Source of the DNA: a bacterium HR39
GTDB lineage: Bacteria; Pseudomonadota; Alphaproteobacteria; Geminicoccales; Geminicoccaceae
Assembly: GCA_002898955.1 (NCBI GenBank)
Contig: BEIP01000053.1
Location: 1 to 7,705, forward strand
Direction: 5' to 3'
DNA: 7,705 nucleotides
The notes under the pieces were generated by a model that was not told the DNA's origin, ran no database searches, and saw nothing but the letters and a program-made list of their open reading frames with translations. The position numbers and the translations under genes were made by a program. Of the stretch, positions 1 through 6,860 are shown one piece after another. How positions within the stretch are numbered: the stretch's first letter is position 1; every line of letters begins with the position of its first letter.

Positions 1-152
1 TCCTTCTCCTCCTCCTCGCCCTCGCTCAGGCCCTTCTTGAAGTTGCGGATGCCCTTGGCGAGATCGCCCATCACGTTCGGCAGCTTGCCGGCACCGAAGA
101 TGATGAGCACGATCAGGAGGATGAGGACGACCTGCCAGATGCCGATGCTCAT
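1..152 (-). CDS. tatA: Sec-independent protein translocase subunit TatA (3' end cut by window start)
   Basis: TatA forms the protein-conducting element of the twin-arginine translocase, which exports folded proteins across the inner membrane. The first 50 residues are visible. They begin MSIGIWQVV, continue as one hydrophobic membrane helix (about residues 6-20), then the family hinge FGAGKLP, an amphipathic helix with GDLAKGIRNFKKG, and the start of an acidic tail (GEEEEK). This is the standard TatA/TatE layout; the helix and FGAGKLP with GDLAKGI favour TatA over TatB. The ATG at 152-150 is preceded by GAGGGA at good spacing. The gene lies 126 bp downstream of the HPF/cold-shock gene on the same strand. 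tatB and tatC would be expected next but are outside the window. The C-terminus is missing only because of the window edge. Confidence 0.93.
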   Translation of the reverse strand, partial: MSIGIWQVVLILLIVLIIFGAGKLPNVMGDLAKGIRNFKKGLSEGEEEEK

Positions 153-180
153 GCGTTCCCTCGCTGCGCTGTGCGGCGCC

Positions 181-211
181 CTCCCGCGCCCGATGGGCGA
201 GCTAGCGGGAG
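181..211 (-). repeat. Inverted repeat in the tatA leader
   Basis: CTCCCGC (181-187) pairs perfectly with GCGGGAG (205-211). Inside it GCCC (188-191) pairs with GGGC (195-198), leaving a six-base bulge (199-204). It lies about 30 bp upstream of the tatA start. There is no T-tract on either side, so it is not a canonical intrinsic terminator. It could be a leader structure for tatA or a 3' stabilising hairpin for the upstream operon. In DNA this GC-rich, chance is also possible. Confidence 0.35.
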
Positions 212-229
212 CCTGCCCGAATTCAACGC

Positions 230-249
230 CCCGCGCAACGGGCCGCGGG
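230..249 (-). repeat. Inverted repeat after the HPF/cold-shock gene, weak terminator candidate
   Basis: CCCGCG (230-235) and CGCGGG (244-249) form a perfect six-base stem with an eight-base loop, starting 30 bp past the stop codon of the HPF/cold-shock gene. Read on the minus strand it is followed by GCGTTGAATTC, which is only mildly T-containing. It may act as a weak or Rho-assisted end signal, or readthrough into tatA may occur. I do not regard it as a proven terminator. Confidence 0.3.
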
Positions 250-278
250 AGCCGGCCGCACCGGGTCCCCCGCCCCCG

Positions 279-833
279 TCAATCGATCAGGTGCACGGTG
301 CTGGCCTGCGGGCCGAAGGGGCTCTCGTTCTCGGCCACGTGGACCCGCACCCGGCTGCCCACCTCGAGCCGGTCGAAGGCGCCGTTCACCACCGCGTTGC
401 GGTGGAAGTAGATCTCCCGGCCGTCGTCCAGCGCGATGAAGCCGTAGCCCTGGTCGCGGAACAGGCGGATGACCCGGCCCTCCGGCGGCGCCACGTGGGT
501 CTTCACCTCGCCGCGCAGTCTGTCCTTGTACTTCTCCAGCTCGCGCCGGGCGGCGCGGAAGGCCTCGCGCAGGGCGTAACGGAAGTCCTCGCGGGCCGGA
601 TCTCCCTTCTGGTTCCGGTCGACGACGATCTCCTTGCCCGGAACGTGGATGAAGATGCGAATGCGGAAATTGTTGCCCTGGATTTGCTTGTCCGTGTCCG
701 CATCCACCACCACGCGGGCGGAGATGATGTTGGGAAACATCTTTTCGAGGTCCGCCATCTTCTCGCGGATGCGCTGCTCGATCCAGTCGGACTTGGGGAC
801 CTCGTGGAAACGGATCTCGAGGGGTGTCTGCAT
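279..833 (-). CDS. HPF/RaiA-family ribosome-associated protein fused to a cold-shock domain
   Basis: A 184-residue protein with two parts. Residues 1-105 look like the S30AE (HPF/RaiA/YfiA) fold: a start of PLEIRFHEVPKS, a helix with EQRIREKMADLEK, strands including ISARVVVDAD and RIRIFIHVPGKEIVV, then a long basic helix (ALREAFRAARRELEKYKDR). Residues 115-184 look like a cold-shock OB fold with an RNP1-like DQGYGFI and an RNP2-like EIYFHRNAV. Proteins with the S30AE fold bind the 30S decoding region and inactivate or protect ribosomes; cold-shock domains bind single-stranded nucleic acid. By inference this protein binds stalled or stressed ribosomes and adds RNA contacts where long HPF has a dimerisation domain. 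The ATG at 833 has GAGGAGA about five bases upstream and lies 17 bp after rtcB, which supports cotranscription. Confidence 0.88.
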   Translation of the reverse strand: MQTPLEIRFHEVPKSDWIEQRIREKMADLEKMFPNIISARVVVDADTDKQIQGNNFRIRIFIHVPGKEIVVDRNQKGDPAREDFRYALREAFRAARRELEKYKDRLRGEVKTHVAPPEGRVIRLFRDQGYGFIALDDGREIYFHRNAVVNGAFDRLEVGSRVRVHVAENESPFGPQASTVHLID

Positions 834-850
834 CGTTCTCCTCGCTCGTC

Positions 851-2281
<1,431 letters not shown>

Positions 2282-2297
2282 GGCGTCCGCCGCCCCC

Positions 2298-2741
2298 TCA
2301 CACGTCCACCACGCACTGCGCGACCCACCGTCCGTCCGCCTCCCGCCGCACGGCGAGCTCGGTCATGGTGGCGGCCTTGGGCTCGACGGCCGGACGGTGG
2401 CGCTCCGGGTCGACCCGCTCGCCCCAGACGGTGGCCGAGAGCCGGTGGTCCTCGATGCGCACGTCGAAGCGCGAGAACAGCATGTTCAGCGTGGCCATGT
2501 GCCAGATCAGCGCGTTCAGCCAGTCCACCAGCAGCAGTTCGTCGTCCGGCGCCTCGCAGTGGATCACCACCGGCGCGAGCGGCCGCACCCGCGCGGGATC
2601 GGTGACCACCGCGGTCAGCGCGAGGGCGGCCCGGGCGAAGGCACGCGCGCGGTCCGGGCCCCATCCCCGGACGCCCACGTCGGCCCCGTGTTCGAACAGC
2701 TCACAGCCTTCCCGCGGCCGTCTCCCGCCCTGCGCGCCCAC
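2298..2741 (-). CDS. Archease, RtcB cofactor
   Basis: Archease activates RtcB by promoting its guanylylation, allowing multiple turnover. The predicted protein has 147 residues, close to the family length of about 140. Recognisable parts are [15 protein letters not shown] near the N-terminus (family pattern EHTADIG, with the conserved Asp at 21), [15 protein letters not shown] in the middle, [10 protein letters not shown], and the end [11 protein letters not shown]. The family often has KAATYH at the third site; here the aromatic and His are replaced by MT. I chose the GTG at 2741-2739 because GGAGG lies about eight bases upstream and it gives a family-sized product. The reading frame stays open upstream to an ATG at 3056, but that extension is Pro/Arg/Gly-rich, fits no archease feature, and would run through the structured intergenic region. 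It is the first gene of the archease-rtcB-HPF/cold-shock operon. Confidence 0.9.
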   Translation of the reverse strand: MGAQGGRRPREGCELFEHGADVGVRGWGPDRARAFARAALALTAVVTDPARVRPLAPVVIHCEAPDDELLLVDWLNALIWHMATLNMLFSRFDVRIEDHRLSATVWGERVDPERHRPAVEPKAATMTELAVRREADGRWVAQCVVDV

Positions 2742-2807
2742 GGTCCGGTCCTCCGCTCCACGCCTCCATGTGGGCACGCGGCCACCGCCCTTCAAAGGCA
2801 CCGGTCC

Positions 2808-2824
2808 GGGCGCTCGCGGCGCCC
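2808..2824 (-). repeat. Hairpin 1 in the archease upstream region
   Basis: GGGCGC (2808-2813) pairs perfectly with GCGCCC (2819-2824) around a five-base loop. It lies about 67 bp upstream of the archease start. No T-tract follows on either strand. It is the nearest of three hairpins in what would be the archease leader. Confidence 0.4.
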
Positions 2825-2840
2825 TCCACGGAAAGGAAGG

Positions 2841-2861
2841 GCCCGGCCACGGGGGCCGGGC
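2841..2861 (-). repeat. Hairpin 2 in the archease upstream region, followed by a pyrimidine tract
   Basis: GCCCGGCC (2841-2848) pairs perfectly with GGCCGGGC (2854-2861) around a five-base loop. On the minus strand it is followed at once by CCTTCCTTTCC. This resembles a terminator or attenuator hairpin with an impure U-tract in the direction of the RNA-repair operon. The T content is too low to call it an intrinsic terminator. Confidence 0.45.
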
Positions 2862-2901
2862 GAGCTGCGGGAAGGGATGCAGGATACGGGAAGGGAAGGG
2901 A

Positions 2902-2951
2902 GCCGCCCCACCGGCCGGGCAGGCGGAGGACAGCCGGCCGGCGGGGGCGGC
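2902..2951 (-). repeat. Hairpin 3, long imperfect inverted repeat in the archease upstream region
   Basis: The left arm GCCGCCCC (2902-2909) plus CCGGCCGG (2911-2918) pairs with the right arm CCGGCCGG (2934-2941) plus GGGGCGGC (2944-2951). That gives 16 paired bases with a small internal bulge (one base against two) and a 15-base loop. On the minus strand the stem is followed by TCCCTTCCCTTCCC. This is the largest inverted repeat I found in the window. It could be an RNA leader structure or simply a product of extreme GC content. Confidence 0.45.
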
Positions 2952-3032
2952 GGGAGGCCGGCGGTGCCAAAGGTCCGGGCCCGCCGCCTCCCCTCGCGTC
3001 CCGAACCTGGCTCGCCCGGGCTCCGAAGTGAA

Positions 3033-3069
3033 ATAGATCGTGGCGACGGAGACCATCAGCGGGGCTTAT
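3033..3069 (+). promoter_or_regulatory. Weak OxyR-box-like site upstream of oxyR
   Basis: The E. coli OxyR site is four short elements, ATAG, CTAT, ATAG and CTAT, at seven-base spacing. At exactly that spacing this stretch has ATAG (3033-3036), CGAC (3044-3047), ATCA (3055-3058) and TTAT (3066-3069), which is 10 of 16 consensus positions. It ends eight bases before the oxyR start codon, where autoregulation would place it. The second element fits badly, so this remains a suggestion. Confidence 0.2.
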
Positions 3070-3077
3070 CGCGACCC

Positions 3078-4019
3078 GTGAGCGCCCTCCCCACCCTGCG
3101 CGAGCTGGAGTACGTGGTGGCGGTGGCCGAGGAGGGCCACTTCGGCCGCGCCGCCGCCCGCTGCCACGTCTCGCAGCCGGCCCTCTCCATGCAGATCCGC
3201 CGGCTCGAAGAGCGCCTCGGCGTGGTGCTGTTCGAGCGCACCCCGCGGCGGGTGCGGCCCACCCCGCAGGGCGAGCGGCTGGTGGCCCAGGCGCGGCGGG
3301 TGCTGGAGGAGGCCCGGCGCTTCGCCGCCCTCGCCCGCGACGCCGACGCCCTCTCGGGGCCGGTGCGCATCGGCGCCATCGAGACCCTCGGACCCTACTA
3401 CCTGCCCCACGTGCTGCTGCCGCTCGCCGAGCGCTTCCCCGGCCTGCGGCCGGTGCTGCACGAGGGCCGCACGGCGCGGCTGGTGCGGCTGCTGCTCGAC
3501 GGCGAGCTGGACGTGGTGCTGCTCTCGCCGCCGGCCGGACGCGAGGGCGTGGAGCTGTTCCCGCTCTTCTTCGAGCCCTTCGTGCTGCTCTGCCGGCGCG
3601 ACGATCCGCTCGCCGCCCGGTCCCGCCCCACCCTCGCCGGCCTCGCCGGCGAGCGCCTGCTGCTGCTCGAGGAGGGCCACTGCCTGCGCGACCAGGCCCT
3701 CGCCCTGTGCGCCGCGCCGGCCCTCGGCACGGTCCACGCCACCTCGATCGAGACCCTGCGGCAGATGGTGGCCGCCGGTCTCGGCCACACCCTGCTGCCG
3801 CGTCTGGCCGTGGACGACCGCCACCCGCTCGCCGCGGTGCTGCACTGGGCGCCACTGGACGATCCCGAGGCGGGGCGCGATATCGCCCTCGCCTGGCGGA
3901 CGAGCGATCCGCGCGATTGCGACTGGCGCGTGCTGGCACGCTTCCTGTGCGCGCGGCGTCCGCCCGGTACGCTGCCGCCCCGCAGAAGGGGCGGCCGCCC
4001 GAGCGGGGAGGCCGGATGA
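3078..4019 (+). CDS. oxyR: OxyR, peroxide-sensing LysR-family regulator
   Basis: OxyR senses hydrogen peroxide by forming a disulfide between two cysteines and then activates antioxidant genes. The 313-residue protein has an N-terminal winged helix-turn-helix (HFGRAAARCHVSQPALSMQIRRLEERLG, split by residues 21-48) and a LysR-type effector domain from about residue 93. The OxyR signature EEGHCLRDQALALC holds both redox cysteines, C202 and C211, at the same nine-residue distance as E. coli C199 and C208. TSIETLRQMVAAGLG is also OxyR-typical. The C-terminus carries an extra basic, Pro-rich tail (from about 294). The start is GTG at 3078; the Shine-Dalgarno is poor, but this start matches the family N-terminus. 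It heads a tight operon with the reductase, whose start overlaps the oxyR stop. The usual gammaproteobacterial neighbour recG is absent. Confidence 0.95.
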   Translation: MSALPTLRELEYVVAVAEEGHFGRAAARCHVSQPALSMQIRRLEERLGVVLFERTPRRVRPTPQGERLVAQARRVLEEARRFAALARDADALSGPVRIGAIETLGPYYLPHVLLPLAERFPGLRPVLHEGRTARLVRLLLDGELDVVLLSPPAGREGVELFPLFFEPFVLLCRRDDPLAARSRPTLAGLAGERLLLLEEGHCLRDQALALCAAPALGTVHATSIETLRQMVAAGLGHTLLPRLAVDDRHPLAAVLHWAPLDDPEAGRDIALAWRTSDPRDCDWRVLARFLCARRPPGTLPPRRRGGRPSGEAG

Positions 4020-4948
4020 TGCGCATCGCCGTGATCGGGACCGGCGGCGTCGGCGGCTATTTCGGAGCCCGCCTCGCCCAGGCCGGCTGCGAGGTCCACT
4101 TCGCCGCCCGCGGCGGGCACGCGGCGGCGATCCGCGAGCGCGGTCTCTCCGTCCGCTCGCCGCTCGGGGACGTGCACGTCCATCCCGCCCGCCTGCTGGA
4201 GCCGGGGGCGGGGCCCTTCGACGTGGTGCTGGTGGCGGTCAAGCTCTACGACCTCGGGGAGGCCGCCCGCGGCCTCGCGCCATGGGTGGGCCAGCAGACG
4301 GCGGTGGTCACCCTGCAGAACGGCGTCGAGGCCACGCAGGTGGTGGCCCGCTTCGTGCCGCCCGCGCAGGTCTTCCCCGGCGTGGCGGCCATCAGCTCCT
4401 GGATCGCCGCACCGGGCGTGATCGAGCACGGCAACCGCCTCGCCCGCATCCGCTTCGGGGCGCCCGACGGTCGCCCGGTGCCTCAGCTCGCGGGGCTGGA
4501 GGAGGCCTTCCGGCGGGTCGGCGTCGACGGTGCGGTCGATCCCGACATCACCGCGGCGCTGTGGCGCAAGTTCGTCTTCCTCGCGCCCTTCTCGGCGGTC
4601 ACCGCGGCGGCGCGTGCGCGCATCGGCGCGGTGCGCGCGGATCCGCGGCTGTGGGCCGACTTCCGCGCCATGGTCGGGGAGGCGCTGGCGCTCGCCCGTG
4701 CCCGCGGCGTCGACCTCGGTCCGGAGGCGCTGGAGCGGGTGCTCGCGTTCACCGCGGAGCTGCCCGCCGACATGCCCTCCTCCATGCTGGTGGACCTGGA
4801 GCGCGGCCGGCGCCTCGAGGTGGACGGGCTCGTCGGTGCGGTGGTACGTCTCGCGCGCGAGGCCGGGATCGAGGTGCCGGTGAGCGCCCGCTACCATGCC
4901 CGGCTCGCGCCCTTCGCGGCGGGCGCACCGGCCGGCGCCGGCGGGTGA
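4019..4948 (+). CDS. panE: 2-dehydropantoate 2-reductase (ketopantoate reductase family)
   Basis: Ketopantoate reductase reduces 2-dehydropantoate to pantoate with NADPH, a step toward pantothenate and coenzyme A. The 309-residue protein starts with a Rossmann motif, IGTGGVGGYFGARLAQAG (GxGxxG at 7-12). Family positions follow: VAVKLYD with K75, TLQNGVE with N101, LWRKFVFLAPFSAVTA with the likely catalytic K184, PSSMLVDLERGR, and RLEVDGLVG with E267. The start ATG at 4019 is favoured because GGAGG ends seven bases before it; a second ATG at 4016 is also possible. The start shares one base with the oxyR stop (TGATG), suggesting translational coupling. Members of this family sometimes reduce other 2-oxo acids, so pantoate synthesis is likely rather than certain; the gene symbol rests on family membership. 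Confidence 0.87.
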   Translation: MRIAVIGTGGVGGYFGARLAQAGCEVHFAARGGHAAAIRERGLSVRSPLGDVHVHPARLLEPGAGPFDVVLVAVKLYDLGEAARGLAPWVGQQTAVVTLQNGVEATQVVARFVPPAQVFPGVAAISSWIAAPGVIEHGNRLARIRFGAPDGRPVPQLAGLEEAFRRVGVDGAVDPDITAALWRKFVFLAPFSAVTAAARARIGAVRADPRLWADFRAMVGEALALARARGVDLGPEALERVLAFTAELPADMPSSMLVDLERGRRLEVDGLVGAVVRLAREAGIEVPVSARYHARLAPFAAGAPAGAGG

Positions 4949-4964
4949 GCGGACGGAGAGGACC

Positions 4965-5786
4965 ATGTACCGGACCCTTCTCGTGCATCTGGACGAGGAC
5001 GAGGGACTCGAGGCCCGCCTCGGGACGGCGCGCGGGCTGGCCGAGCGCTTCGCGGCGCGCGTGCTCGGCGTGCACGTGGCGCCGCTCCCCGTCCTGCCGG
5101 TCGGCTACGGCGAGGCGGCGGCCTATGTGGGGCCGGAGTTCGTCGAGGCCCAGCGCGAGGCGGCGCGCGAGCGGGGGGCGCGGCTCGAGGCCCGGCTGCG
5201 GGAGGCCCTCTCCGGCATTCCCGGCGAGGTCGGTTTCCTGCTGCTCGAGGGCGAACCGCGCTTCGTGCTGCCCGAGTGCGCGCGCATGGCCGATCTCGCC
5301 CTCACCTCGCAGAGCGGCCTCTCCGCCCTCGAGGCCATCGAGCCCGACGTCCCCGAACATCTCGCCACCGACGGCGGCGGGCCGGTGCTGGTGCTGCCGC
5401 GCACGGGCTGGCGCGATGGCGTCGGCCGCCGGGTGCTGGTGGGCTGGAACGGCTCGAAGCAGGCGGCGCGGGCCATGGCGGACGCCCTGCCGTTCCTGCG
5501 CGGCGCCGAGAAGGTGTGGCTGGTCGCCATCGGCGAGGACCCGACGGCGGCGGGGCTGGAGGACGCGGCCGCGCGGCTGCGCGCCCACGGGGTGGAGCCC
5601 GTGAGCGAGCGGCACGAGCCCCGGGGCAACGCCGGCGCCCAGCTCCTCGACCTCGCCGGACGCCACGGCGCGGACCTGCTGGTGATGGGCGCCTACGGCC
5701 ACTCGCGGCTGCGCGAGCTGGTGCTCGGGGGCGCCACCCGCCACGTCCTCACCCACGCCGAGCTGCCGGTTATGCTGAGCAGCTGA
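4965..5786 (+). CDS. Universal stress protein, tandem UspA domains
   Basis: A 273-residue protein with two UspA folds in tandem. The first (about 1-146) begins MYRTLLVHLDED and ends PVLVLPRTGW. The second (about 155-273) begins RRVLVGWNGSKQAARAM and holds the nucleotide-binding pattern GAYGHSRLRELVLGGATRHV (242-261), matching the usual GxxGxxxxxxxxxGxT/S. The first domain lacks this pattern at the equivalent place (TSQSGLSALEAIEP), so only the second is likely to bind ATP. Proteins of this type are cytoplasmic stress-resistance factors with poorly defined targets. The ATG at 4965 follows GGAGAGGA at good spacing and lies 16 bp after the reductase stop. Being in an oxyR-led operon, it may respond to oxidative stress; that is inference. 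Confidence 0.92.
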   Translation: MYRTLLVHLDEDEGLEARLGTARGLAERFAARVLGVHVAPLPVLPVGYGEAAAYVGPEFVEAQREAARERGARLEARLREALSGIPGEVGFLLLEGEPRFVLPECARMADLALTSQSGLSALEAIEPDVPEHLATDGGGPVLVLPRTGWRDGVGRRVLVGWNGSKQAARAMADALPFLRGAEKVWLVAIGEDPTAAGLEDAAARLRAHGVEPVSERHEPRGNAGAQLLDLAGRHGADLLVMGAYGHSRLRELVLGGATRHVLTHAELPVMLSS

Positions 5787-5791
5787 ACGCC

Positions 5792-6643
5792 ATGGAGCGG
5801 TACGAGCTCGAACACCGCATCCGCACCCAGTACGCCCGCGAGGGCCTGGCCGCACGCCTGCTCGAGGCGCTGCGGGCGCGCGGCAGGGACCCCGGGCGCC
5901 TCTCGCCCGAGGATCTGGCCGGCTTCGAGGACATGCACGCCGGCGGCCGTGCCGCCACCGAGTCGGTGGCGGCGCTGCTCGCGCCGAAGCCGGGATCGCT
6001 GGTGCTGGACGTGGGCAGCGGGCTCGGCGGACCGGCGCGCTATGTGGCCCGCACCTTCGACTGCCGCGTGGTCGGCGTCGACATCACCCCCGAGCTGGTG
6101 GAGGCGGCGCGGGTGCTCACCGAGCGCGTCGGCCTCGCCGACCGGGTGGAATTCCGCGTGGCGAGCGCGCTGGATCTCCCCTTCGAGAGCCGCAGCTTCG
6201 ACGCCGCCTTCACGATCCACGTCGGCATGAACATCGCCGACAAGGAACGCTTCTACTGCGAGATCGGCCGGGTGCTGAAGCCGGATACCTGGCTCGTGAT
6301 CTACGACCTGTTCCACATGGGCGGCGAAATCGACTATCCGATGCCCTGGGCCGAGGACGAGAGCGCCAGCTTCCTGCTGCGGCCCGACGAGCTCGACCGG
6401 CTGCTCACCCGTCTCGGCTACGAGGTGGTGTCCATCCGCAACCGCACCCGTGCGGCCGCCGAGGCCATGCGCGAGAGCGCCCGGCGCGCGGCCCGCACCG
6501 GGCGGGACGAGGAGGCGGGGTCGCCGCCGCTGGTGATGGGTCCGCACTGGCGCGAGAAGGTGGCCAACCTCGCCTCCGCCCTCTCGGAGGGCCGGCTCGG
6601 GGCGTACGAGTTCCTCGTCCGGCGGGTGGGGGTGGCGGACTGA
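5792..6643 (+). CDS. Class I SAM-dependent methyltransferase
   Basis: A 283-residue protein with a Rossmann-like methyltransferase core of the Methyltransf_11/25 type. Motif I is VLDVGSGLGGPARYVA (71-86), the acidic residue of motif II is D97 in GVDITPE, a motif III-like part is RVASALDLPFESRSFDAAF, and the core closes near EIGRVLKPDTWLVIYDLF. The region after it (DYPMPWAEDESASFLL) resembles the substrate-binding part of small-molecule N- or C-methyltransferases such as glycine/sarcosine methylases and UbiE-like enzymes. The substrate cannot be read from sequence. The N-terminus (1-65) is a helical, basic region. The ATG lies five bases after the stress-protein stop, with little Shine-Dalgarno, so translation is probably coupled. 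It ends the plus-strand operon. Confidence 0.85.
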   Translation: MERYELEHRIRTQYAREGLAARLLEALRARGRDPGRLSPEDLAGFEDMHAGGRAATESVAALLAPKPGSLVLDVGSGLGGPARYVARTFDCRVVGVDITPELVEAARVLTERVGLADRVEFRVASALDLPFESRSFDAAFTIHVGMNIADKERFYCEIGRVLKPDTWLVIYDLFHMGGEIDYPMPWAEDESASFLLRPDELDRLLTRLGYEVVSIRNRTRAAAEAMRESARRAARTGRDEEAGSPPLVMGPHWREKVANLASALSEGRLGAYEFLVRRVGVAD

Positions 6644-6679
6644 GGCCCTTCCGCCCCTTTCTCGCCTCACGCGCGAATT

Positions 6680-6755
6680 CGTACCGGTGTGGCAGTTCCG
6701 CTACATCTCCGGCGTGCCCGCGCGGTTAGAATGCAGGACCGATGGTCGTACCGGT
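6680..6755. repeat. Short direct repeat CGTACCGGT, two copies
   Basis: CGTACCGGT occurs at 6680-6688 and 6747-6755, 67 bp apart, in the non-coding stretch between the methyltransferase and the kinase. Each contains the palindrome ACCGGT. The spacing and context suggest no known binding site; it may be chance. Confidence 0.2.
6727..6732 (+). promoter_or_regulatory. Candidate -10 element TAGAAT
   Basis: TAGAAT matches five of six bases of TATAAT and stands out in very GC-rich DNA. No -35 hexamer is seen 16-18 bases upstream and no extended -10 TGn precedes it. If real, transcription would start near 6739 and run rightwards through the hairpin-rich stretch to the terminator at 6825-6860. Confidence 0.2.
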
Positions 6756-6824
6756 CGGCGGACCGGAGCCGGCAAGGGCCGGTCATACTCGACGGGCTCC
6801 TGCGGGAGTGCGTGAGGGAGCGGA

Positions 6825-6860
6825 GGCCGCGATGGGCTGTCGACCCGTCGCGGTCTTCCT
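6825..6860 (+). terminator. Intrinsic terminator candidate, plus strand
   Basis: CCGCGATGGG (6827-6836) pairs with CCCGTCGCGG (6844-6853) around a seven-base loop; one pair is G-U. The stem can grow by two more pairs (GG at 6825-6826 with TC at 6854-6855, one G-U). It is followed by TTCCTTC, a short T-rich tail. On the minus strand the same sequence would have mismatches and no T-tract, so it points rightwards. It would end the oxyR operon, or a small transcript starting near 6739, just before the convergent kinase gene. Confidence 0.55.

Larger units (their letters stand above)
2742..3077. other. Divergent intergenic region between archease and oxyR
   Basis: These 336 bases separate two divergent operons and must hold both promoters. 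I find no convincing gene: the open frames here are Pro/Gly/Arg-rich and match nothing I know. The archease side has three strong inverted repeats (listed separately) and a purine-rich plus-strand stretch at about 2868-2900 built from GGGAAGGG units. The oxyR side has the only AT-richer piece (about 3024-3039) and a weak OxyR-box-like pattern. No clear -35/-10 pair can be read for either direction. Confidence 0.6.

Noticed and set aside
2955..2970. Sigma-54-like promoter on the minus strand (TTGGCAC) ahead of archease, as for rtcBA in E. coli
   Set aside because: The -24 half fits, but the -12 half reads GCCT instead of TTGC at the required spacing and the nearest GC is shifted by two bases. 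No rtcR is in the window.
2742..3056. N-terminal extension of archease from an ATG at 3056
   Set aside because: It would add about 105 residues rich in Pro, Arg and Gly with no homology I recognise, and would run through the hairpin region. The GTG at 2741 has a good Shine-Dalgarno and gives the family length.
3398..4966. Minus-strand open frame of 522 codons opposite oxyR and the reductase
   Set aside because: Low-complexity Arg/Ala/Gly-rich shadow; the plus strand has clear OxyR and ketopantoate reductase motifs.
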